Shown here piece after piece: positions 56,201-64,000 of a stretch of DNA of 64,000 nucleotides. The first letter of the stretch is position 1; the number at the start of each line of letters is the position of its first letter. The stretch lies in assembly GCA_964036195.1 (NCBI GenBank), contig OZ038455.1, positions 9,627,855-9,691,854 on the forward strand. The letters run 5' to 3'. Origin of the DNA: Sphaerolaimus hirsutus (Eukaryota > Nematoda > Chromadorea > Monhysterida > Sphaerolaimidae). Under the pieces are notes generated by a model. It worked only from the letters and a program-made list of their open reading frames with translations. It ran no database searches and was not told the origin of the DNA. Both the position numbers and the translations under genes were made by a program.

Positions 56201-59200
56201 GTGACGATTATTGCCATTGCTGAATAGACACAAAAGTAGGATACTGCTGGCAGTGGGGCAAAAATGCCCACAGCAAAGCTGAGTGAATCTGTCAGCGTTG
56301 TTATAGTCACTGACACTGCCGCATGCTCCAATGTGTGTGCCATCCTAGGGGCAGTCCCAGACCCTGTAAAATGCCATGTAAAATGTCAAATGTCATGCAA
56401 GTGTCAAAAATCATGTAAAATGTCATGCAAAATGGCAACTCGGTTGCCATTTTGCAGAGCATTTTACTTAATTTTTGACACTTTGCATGACATTTGACAT
56501 TTTACAGGGCATTTTACTGGGTCTGGGACTGGCACCTGTCTTCAACGTGACATTTTCCCACTGCTTCACTGCTGCGCCATGCTCTGAGCAGCAGAAACAT
56601 GTCATCGATGCCGATGGCTGCACATTTTTATGTTGTTGGAATGGGCAAATTTGCATGCACAGAGAACACCAGAACGCTGACAGCTAGCTGACAAGCTGAC
56701 AACTACAAGTTTATGGTTGTCGACTAGCTGCAGTAGATTTCAGTGTTCAGTTTTGATTGTTGACTGTGTGTCTGCAACACACACACACTGCAAAATGCAC
56801 CAGTTTTCAAAGTTGTCAGCGGGTTGTCAGCAAACTAATTTTGGTGTTAATTGACTGGCACATTTTTTGACGCTTGGCAAGCCAGCTGTTAGCTTTTTGG
56901 CGTGGGTGATAATGATAGACATGACTTTGGCAGGTGTATTTTGACTCACAAAGGGCCAAAAATGGCATCACATTGACAATATCCGGGTAGGATGTTCCGC
57001 AGAGTACCAATGCTCCATTTGTGGTCAACACTGCTAGAACTGCTGCCATAACAGCGCAAATTGCAACCAGTGGTTTGCTAGAAAGAATCAGCTATTAAAT
57101 TAAACTACTGTTATTCTTGCTGCTTTAAATCACTCACCTTGTAGTGTAATCAATGCATGGAATTGACATATTTCCAAGCAACCACTTTCCACTTTTTTGT
57201 CTCTGTTCTGATCTTGTGGAAACATCACTGGCCTGGTCAGTGTCAGATGAAGTCATATCACTTTTCAGTGTGGTCATGCTGAAGGCACAGGTTGTTGCAA
57301 AGCCGACCAAAAGCAGGTAGCAGGTAATGAACCTACATATTTATGTTAGATGTGCGACTTGACATTTGGACCACACACACTAGTTGACATAGCAAATTTG
57401 TGTCAACTTAACTTCAACTAAATAACACAAAAAATTGTAGAAGCATCAGACACACACTAAACAGAAAAGATGAAAATGAGGTATTATATAAAATTAACCG
57501 GGTATGCTCTATCACATAGGAAAGTACATAATTAACCAAAATTTAGTTGAATTTTGTTGTCACAAATTTTGTTGTTAACTAGAGTGTGTAGACCCATTGT
57601 ACCAAACATTGGTTTAATCATCATTAACGTGACTCACTTTGGCATAACAGCTGCAGAATTCTTCTCAAGCTCCATTTCAGTGCTCAAAGAATGAAAATAA
57701 GCAAACTTCAAGTGTCTTGCAATTTTGGGCACAAACTTTTCAAACACCTCCCCCAAGGCCAGTTCCCACTCTGTACTTAGCTGCTTTTCCTCATCAGTGT
57801 CACTTTTCAATGGGAATGTAAGCAGCCAAGCTTTTGCAGTGAGCACAGTGCCAGTAGTCTGGGGGCAGTCCCAGAGCCTGTAAAGTGCCCTGTAAAATGT
57901 CAAATGTCATGCACAGTGTCAAAAGTCATGTAAAATGCCCTGGTCATTTTCCATGACTTTTGACACATTGCGTGACATTTGACATTTTACAGACATTTTA
58001 CGGTGTCTGGGACTGGCACCTGGTTCAGCGTGACCCCACCGAGCGAGGCTGCCAGATATGCCACGCCTGCGATCATCTCCGATCGAAAATAGGGGTATGT
58101 CAACTCGGAAGTCTATGATGAGAAAGTTTATCGTTTCACATTTCACCATTCTGAAAATAAATCAAATCTGGTGGATAGATTTACTCACGCCATGACCATC
58201 GATTACCATCTTTGATATGATACTGGCTTGATCATTGTCGAAACACCCGCGTCGCCACGGAATGCACACATTGCTGTTTGGCGAAAGGGACATGTAAATA
58301 CCTACATACATACTTATGAACACATTTACCAGAATAATTTCCCGCTTGAACAATTCCCCCTTCAAAAAAGTCCAACGAACAAAATTATTCGATCACCCGG
58401 GGGAATCATTCGATTAATTACGGTCTATAGATAGCAAAAACAAGACAATAAAATCCCCATACCTGTAAAATATTCTTCTCATTCGGATCAAGTCCCCGTC
58501 AACTTCTCGGTGTATCGCAGTCACATTTTTGAGGACAAAATTCAGCGCCGCTAGCAATTCGTAACAATGTGTCTCCCGTAAAATGTCGCCACCATCGTTA
58601 GCGACGGCCAAAATGTGGGCCCCCCTTCGCAGTTCTGAATCCTTGCCTACAGGTTTTTACAATGTGGAAATGTACAAATACCGTATTTCCTCGAATTACC
58701 GCCCTTGAATTAACCCCCCTCGAAATTCCACCAGGTTTTTTCGAGCTGGGAAAAAAATAACCCCCCCCCCTCGAAATACCCCTCGTCTGGAAAAAGGTAC
58801 ATCATGCATATAAGCTACATGATGTATTTTTTGATGTAAATTTGCATCGCAGCGACACATAGACTAGTGTATGTGTACCTATGTATCTACCTTGATATGT
58901 ATGGAAATATCGTGTGAAGTCACCTTTATCACTGTTTTGGGTACGTCAAAGCGCATTCTTTACTACCACCCTTTACGAAAATTTTTGGCGAAAAAATAAC
59001 CCCCCCCCCCTCCAATAAGCCCCCCTCCCTCGAAATACCCCACTCAAAATTTCCACTCTGGAAAAATAAACCCCCTGGGGGTATTTCGAGGAAATACGGT
59101 AGGTATATTTTTATCATATTGTTAACGGTTGACTGTGGAGGAGGAAATATGATTTCCTCGCCATGCTTTTGTAATAAAAAAACAGCCGCATTCATTTGAT

Positions 59201-59558
59201 CAATTACGCTCTCTTCACACTCAATTTGGGGGGGGGGGTATTTCAAGGGTGGTTTCTTAATTCATAGTGGCCATTTTAAGCGGGTATTTCGATGGGGGTA
59301 TTAATTCATAATGGTTATTTTGAGGGGGATATTTCGAGTGGGTATTTCGAGGAAATATGGACAGAATTGAAAAAAACATGATATTAATAAAAATTGATGC
59401 ATAATACGTAGATGACCAGGATAAAAGCCATCATCGCCGCTGGCCCAGTTGTCCTTCAAAAGTTCTCTTTCCGACTTCCACTGAGCGCCCCTCCTGGCGA
59501 ACAGATAGTCCGCGTCTCTGAGAACTTCTATCTGCATCAAACCCCATGCGCACGAAGC
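53214..59558 (-). CDS. Patched-domain (PTCHD-like) multi-pass membrane protein, 5' end missing
   Basis: RND-superfamily transporter-like protein of the patched-domain-containing group. In transcript order, exons lie at about 59408-59558, 58463-58605, 58195-58260, 58020-58113, 57642-57858, 57135-57335, 56945-57080, 56536-56650, 56055-56344, 55340-55690, 54685-54865, 54518-54620, 54246-54455, 53960-54055, 53778-53886, 53577-53696 and 53214-53505. Markers: [17 protein letters not shown] near the N-terminus, [14 protein letters not shown] (first luminal loop), sterol-sensing-domain motif [14 protein letters not shown] (56.6 kb), [19 protein letters not shown] (56.3 kb), the second half starting at [11 protein letters not shown] (55.4 kb) and the conserved [16 protein letters not shown] (53.65 kb). 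The last exon holds two hydrophobic segments and a polar tail. The first exon with the initial membrane segment was not found. Two introns are introner elements. Confidence 0.9.
54105..54218 (-). mobile_element. Introner-family element inside a patched-gene intron
   Basis: On the minus strand it starts GGTGCCAGTCCCAGACCCTA, 27 bases after the exon donor GTGTGG, and contains ATAAAATGCCCTGTAAAACG. Unlike the copies at 56.35 and 57.86 kb it does not supply the splice site in use. Confidence 0.6.
56345..56535 (-). mobile_element. Introner-like element forming a whole intron (patched-like gene)
   Basis: Exon ..GTTGAAGACAG is followed by GTGCCAGTCCCAGACCCAGT. The element ends ACAGGGTCTGGGACTGCCCCTAG, followed by exon GATGGCACACACATTGG. 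The exon junction gives [12 protein letters not shown] in the conserved sterol-sensing domain. The interior has paired AAAATGCCCTG/CAGGGCATTTT-type arms and TGTCAAATGTCATG units. The whole 191-base intron is the element. Confidence 0.9.
57370..57598. mobile_element. CTAGTTGACA-family element
   Basis: GACCACACACACTAGTTGAC to TGTTAACTAGAGTGTGTAGAC. It lies in an intron of the patched-like gene. Confidence 0.7.
57859..58019 (-). mobile_element. Introner-like element forming a whole intron (patched-like gene)
   Basis: Exon ..CTGAACCAG is followed by GTGCCAGTCCCAGACACCGT. The element ends ACAGGCTCTGGGACTGCCCCCAG and exon ACTACTGGCACTGTGC follows. The phase-0 join gives [18 protein letters not shown]. 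The 161-base intron is delimited exactly by the terminal inverted repeats. Confidence 0.9.
58318..58432. mobile_element. CCCCTCGAAATA-family relative
   Basis: TTTACCAGAATAATTTCCCG to GATTAATTACGGTCTA, a short diverged copy in a patched-gene intron. Confidence 0.5.
58679..59101. mobile_element. CCCCTCGAAATA-family element
   Basis: TACCGTATTTCCTCGAATTA to TATTTCGAGGAAATACGGTA, with ATGATGTATTTTTTGATG inside as in the copies at 0.5 and 4.8 kb. Confidence 0.85.
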
Positions 59559-59621
59559 CTAAAAAAGAAAAACAATGTTTGATTGAGTTTAAACCACGTG
59601 CATTGGCAAAATTGCTCTACA

Positions 59622-59888
59622 CACAGTAGTTGACAACGACACCAAGTGTCAACTGATTCCGATCCCAATTCAAAGCTTCTTAACTGGGAACATTAGACAT
59701 TATTGTATACAAATAATGCACTTTGTATGCAGTGCGGCAATACTTTTTCAACAATCCGGCTCCATTTGCAACATGATTCAACACTTATGCATTTGAACGT
59801 CCTTCGTCGGATCGTCAGCGAGCTTTGAATTGGGATCGGAACCAGTTGACATTTGCTGTCGTCGTCAACTAGTGTGTGCGGGGCCAAT
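59622..59888. mobile_element. CTAGTTGACA-family element
   Basis: TACACACAGTAGTTGACAAC to CGTCAACTAGTGTGTGCGGGG. The inner arms are TGTCAACTGATTCCGATC and GATCGGAACCAGTTGACA. It lies upstream of the most 5' patched-gene exon found. Confidence 0.75.
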
Positions 59889-59889
59889 A

Positions 59890-60870
59890 AAAATGTGAAC
59901 CAACTGTGCAAAGCAGGGGCGCGAGCAGAAATGGCAACGGTCTTTTCGCTATTACATAGCCATATTGTTTGAAGATGTTGCCCAGCCATAAATTAGGCCT
60001 CCCGCAATTTTTCCACATTATGTCATAATTGATGTAAATAGTTGATCAATTGAAAAAATAGGAAATACTTTGGCACGTGTATTTACATTTCCCTCGGAAC
60101 GCTAGCCAATATCGGATGCACTTGTAACATTGAACGAATCTGGATGATCGGGAAAGTGTGATTCCATTTTTTATTGAATTTTTAAGTGCCTCGATTGTGC
60201 CTGCTCCAATTTTCTATCAAATATTATCCAGTGAAGTTGGCTGGCAGATAAATATTACATTGGCAGATAATTGCCGTATTTTTTCTAAAAATGAACGGGA
60301 ATTTGTTTGTAATAAAGACGGGAACTTTCAATAGAATGGCCGGTATAGGCACTTTTTTAACCCCCGAAAAGATAGAAAGGCAACATCCAATATAAATTAC
60401 GTAGAAATTAGCAGGTTGAAATTACGTTGGAAGAGTGCCAAAACACGATAATATAGAAATACAGAACGAGGAGCGAGAACGGAGAACGGTACGGAATTGA
60501 TATAACATTCTAAATTGATTCTTTGATATGAAAATGTTGCTCAGATCATCATTTTGTTTATCACAAAAACTGAAATGCTCAAATGATCAAAACGAAAAAA
60601 CATACGGAAAATTTGAAAACTGCAAGTGTTTAGGTAAAAAAATAGTTTCGCTTACACGCCTCCGACACTTTCTACCAATGAAATCCATTCTCCGCGCCAG
60701 GATTATTATTGGATAATGCGTGAGAACATATAGGAAATACTATTTACTAAAATACACAAGTAACACTTTCAGTTCAGGTACTATAGGTAATTTTATTGAA
60801 GTGTTCCCCTCTGTTGCCTGTTTTTGCTGAAAATGTGTTGATGATTATGCATTGTCGTTAAGTGGCCCTG
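59890..60870. other. Region with no recognised gene or element
   Basis: It should contain the missing first exon(s) or promoter of the patched-like gene if they are in the window, but I could not identify a convincing hydrophobic N-terminal exon. Confidence 0.4.
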
Positions 60871-60889
60871 TTAGTCCCACTCCCTGTTA

Positions 60890-61175
60890 AGTGCAAAGAT
60901 TCAATTGTCATGTAAAGTGTAAATTGTCATGACAAATGCACTTAAAAGTGTCAAATGCCATGCAAAGTGTTAAATGTCGTGTCATGTCAAATGTCAAGCA
61001 AAGTGTCATGACAATTGACACTTTGCTTGACATTTGACAATTGACACTTTTTTGACATCTGTCATGACAATAAACACTTTGCATGACAGTCGACACTATA
61101 CTTTACATTTGTCATGACAATTGACATTTAGCATAACATTTCAATTGACATCTGACATTTCACTTTAGGTACAGT
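60890..61175. mobile_element. TGTCAAATGTCATG tandem element
   Basis: GTCATGTAAAGTGTAAATTG units on the left face complementary CACTTTGCATGACA units on the right, giving a long imperfect hairpin. The core is like that of the introner family, but the GTGCCAGTCCC ends are missing. Confidence 0.7.
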
Positions 61176-61194
61176 TTGCAGGGCTGGGATACCC

Positions 61195-61385
61195 TCTGAC
61201 GTAAACGGCCGTGCAAACTACCTTGCGTAAAATGGTAACTAACCTTGCAATGACGCAATTACAATAATTGCGATAATGATAAACTTCTCAATAATTGATC
61301 CCATAAAGTTATAACGTCATTGCACCACTGCAAGGTTAGCAATTAGGTATACTCCAGTTACTTTCCACGCCCTGCACGCGTGGTT
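61195..61385. repeat. Inverted repeat with AACCTTGCA arms
   Basis: TAACTAACCTTGCAATGACG and CGTCATTGCACCACTGCAAGG face each other around AATTACAATAATTGCG. Confidence 0.6.
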
Positions 61386-61589
61386 CCCACTGAAAGCGTG
61401 CCAACGATTGTTTTACGCATGCAATTCTCATAAAAAGTTGAAAAAAGTAATCGTTGTTATGACGCTAAATGTTAACTTATTCACAACACTGATTTTTTCA
61501 TCTTTAGTACAAAAATCGCATGCTTACTCATCATTGGCACGCTTCTAACTTGAGACATAAATGAGTGCGAGGGCAGAGTATCATGTATC

Positions 61590-62305
61590 AGGTGTTTTGA
61601 GTTTTCACCTAAAATTTTACCACTCGAGCTCTACCCACTGCGGAACTGTGGGGGTTACAATTTCGGTAATTTTGTACTGATGCACACATGGTGCTCAAGC
61701 TCAATGCTGCTTTAAGTTGTGATCATTAAACTTTGGCTAGTGTAAGCCACCAGTGTTGGCAATGTGCCAGCACTAACCAACATAAGATATGATATCATAA
61801 GCCTAGTCCATATTGTCATTACTGTCACTACTCTCACTACCAAATTCATCATTCTGCCTCTCCTTCTCAAAATAGCCCCCCTTGGAGTCTATTCACTGCT
61901 GTTGAACACAGGTAATGTGACCACTACAGATTAGTAATGAACCACAAATGAAATTTCATTCACATAATTTATTTACAGCACATTTCAAAACAACATTCAA
62001 ATCACTGCAATACAACATGATCTCAGATGATCTTCCCACGTTTCTTGCACATTACCCTGATCGCATATTCATTTCACCTTAAGCAATAATGTGTATGAAA
62101 GTGTTGAATACTATCAGCACATTGCCAACACTGGTGGCTTACACTAGCCAAAGATTCATAATCACAACTTAAAGCAGCATTGAGCTAGATCATGTGTACA
62201 TCAGTACAAAATGACCGAAATTGTAACCCACACAGTTCCGTTCCACAGTGGGTGGAGCTATAGGGGGAAATTTTGCGTGAAAATGGAAAACACCTGATAT
62301 CTTAA
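61590..62305. repeat. Inverted repeat with about 190-base arms
   Basis: The left arm, about 61590-61778, runs from GGTGTTTTGAGTTTTCACCT to GTTGGCAATGTGC. The right arm, about 62110-62302, is its complement, from GCACATTGCCAACACTGGTG to GAAAACACCTGATA. The arms differ by scattered substitutions. The 330-base centre shows no gene. Confidence 0.8.
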
Positions 62306-62649
62306 CCTGTCAAAATCTTATGACCATAGCTTACCCCTAGCGTGAATGGTGAGCACTGTCCAGGGACTTTTCAGCCCGACCATGTATATTTTTAAATAAG
62401 AGAAAATATTTATAAAAATTTTTTTATCTATTTATATTTTATCCTGGTTTTTTTTTCTGGAGAGATTTGATTCTACACACACATGTATTTTTTTAAAGAG
62501 ATTTTCTGAGATTATATTTAATAATATTGTAGATTATATTTAATGATAATCACCAAAAGGATCTACGCGATGAAAATTGACAGCGGGTGGAAATCGCAGG
62601 GCAGTGTTCTCATGCTCATGTCACCTTCATATTTTTCTGTCAGCTGTTC

Positions 62650-62972
62650 TACCGTTTTTACTTGAAATACACAAAGGGAGTTCATTTTTTCGCCAGTACA
62701 TTTTGAGTGGGGGGGGGGTAATTCGAGGGGGGTTATTTTTTTGTCAGAATTTTTTGCGAAAAATAGTAAAGATAAGGCTTTTACATACCTAAAACTGTAA
62801 TAAATGTGGCCAAACAGGTTATATTTATTTGTACATGTATACATACATACCTATGTACCTATGTAAATATCTACCATGCTGACATGATGCACAATATTGC
62901 AGACGATTTCGATGGGGGTCTATTTTTTCCTTAGCTCGCTCGAGGGGGGGAATTCGAGGTAATACGGTAGTT
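62650..62972. mobile_element. CCCCTCGAAATA-family element, diverged
   Basis: GTAATTCGAGGGGGGTTATT inside, with the right end GGGGGAATTCGAGGTAATACGGTA. The left end is unclear. Confidence 0.5.
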
Positions 62973-63411
62973 ACTATTTGTGATAATTCCATAACTCCAT
63001 TAGAAATCCATTACATCTTTGCCATCAAATCAATCAACCGATCAACAATAAAATATTCAAAAATAGGTAGGTATGTGCTTTGTGTCAAATTCACACCTCA
63101 TGGTTCAATACATACCGTAAGATGGTGAACATAGTATTTTTGCATGTTAGGTTGGATACCTTTTTCCATTTACACAATGAAAGAAACGTTCGCGTGTTAG
63201 ATTGAATTTTATGGTAATTGCCGTTTTATAAAAACTTGTCATGTGCATTTGACGCATGGTAAAGGTGACATTGGTAGTTTAAAGGTGCGTTTCCAGCAAC
63301 TTCAATTTTAATACCTCAGAATACGTGGACATAAATTGTGCAAAACAACATTCATATTCTTTATAAATCATAGGAGGTATTAAAATTTGCATCATCTCGC
63401 CATTTCAGCCA
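62973..63411. other. AT-rich sequence, nothing recognised
   Basis: No open frame with coding character and no clear repeat. Confidence 0.5.
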
Positions 63412-63688
63412 GTTCCGCAAGTGGAGAAGTGATAATTTGGGAGAGAGAAGTAAAATGAGAAATGCGAAGTGAAATGGCAAAAGCGAAGTGAATTGAGAAG
63501 TAAAATAGCAAAACCGAAGGGAAATTACTTTTTCTTTTTATTTCTTTACTTCGCTTTTGCCAATTCACTTCACTTTTGCCATTTTACTCAGCTTTTGCCA
63601 ATTTACTTGCCAATTCACTTCACTTTTCCCATTTTACTCAGCTTTTGCCATTTTACTTCTCACTTCTCAACTTGCGTAACTGGCACCT
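63412..63688. mobile_element. AAGTGAAATGAG-core element, complete copy
   Basis: CAGCCAGTTCCGCAAGTGGAGAAG at the left and CTTCTCAACTTGCGTAACTGGCACC at the right form the terminal repeat. In between, AAGTGAAATGGCAAAAGCG units face CACTTTTGCCATTTTACTC units. Confidence 0.8.
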
Positions 63689-63872
63689 GACATAACAAAT
63701 TGATCATAATTCATGAATAAATTTTTTGTTTACTCTGAATTCCCATGATTTCCCGTGTGCAACGTGAAGGTCGCGTGCACCTTCTACACGCATCTAGGTA
63801 GGTATTTATATTTGAAGTGCTTTGATTCCGCGCAATGACATGTGATGCGGCAACAATGTGTTGGGTGTATCT

Positions 63873-64000
63873 AGTGATGGAATGGCGCCATGGCGCTGGC
63901 GCCATTCGAGAGGTGCCAAAAGGAGCCGTGCCATTGGCGCTTGACGCCTTTTTCCTGTGGCGCCCTTGGCGCCTGGAGCCCTTTTTCTCTGGCGTTTTTC
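63873..64000. repeat. GGCGCC palindromic repeat cut by the window edge
   Basis: CTAGTGATGGAATGGCGCCATGG opens a run of TTGGCGCC units. It matches the left side of the repeats at 37.1 and 48.3 kb. Confidence 0.65.

Noticed and set aside
1..64000. tRNA, rRNA and other structured RNA genes
   Set aside because: I looked for tRNA-like arms and conserved rRNA segments and saw none I could support; a covariance search would be needed to be sure.

Overview
This is a 64 kb piece of an animal nuclear genome. It has no bacterial gene layout. Coding sequence is cut into short exons with GT..AG introns, and the gaps are filled with short inverted-repeat elements. The recognisable proteins (Aquarius, glyoxalase II, a MIEN1/SelW-type selenoprotein, a KChIP-like calcium sensor and a patched-domain protein) point to a metazoan. 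A selenocysteine gene and introner-like introns would suit an aquatic invertebrate, but I cannot name the species. Exon boundaries were read by hand from protein similarity and splice sites. Outer coordinates marked 'about' may be off by a few bases.

Layout. 1-3.6 kb: repeats, with a possible last exon of a plus-strand gene near 2.46-2.61 kb. 3.7-17.4 kb: a large unidentified multi-exon gene on the minus strand (gene U here), crossed by a 200-base assembly gap. 18.0-39.35 kb: the whole gene for the intron-binding spliceosomal helicase Aquarius (AQR), minus strand, about 34 exons. 40.09-44.48 kb: glyoxalase II (HAGH), plus strand, 7 exons, head-to-head with AQR. 45.46-48.16 kb: a four-exon plus-strand gene for a MIEN1/SelW-family protein with an in-frame UGA read as selenocysteine, and a hand-verifiable SECIS element just after its stop codon. 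49.65-53.16 kb: KChIP/neuronal-calcium-sensor-like EF-hand protein, plus strand, 6 exons. 53.21-59.56 kb: patched-domain (PTCHD-like) membrane protein, minus strand, 5' end not found. 59.6-64 kb: repeats, no gene recognised.

The non-coding part is a swarm of short elements in at least ten families. Most have short terminal inverted repeats and a self-complementary simple-sequence core (CGATAT, GGTCCC, GGCGCC, CCCCTCGAAATA, AAGTGAAATG, TGTCAAATGTCATG and so on). One family, with ends GTGCCAGTCCCAGACCC and CATTTTACAGGG..., does more than sit inside introns. In four places (two in gene U, two in the patched-like gene) the element is the intron, from donor to acceptor, and removing it restores the reading frame. 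That is the signature of introners, transposons that create introns.

The genes do not form a pathway. The two main results are the introner-like family and the selenocysteine form of the MIEN1/SelW family with its SECIS.
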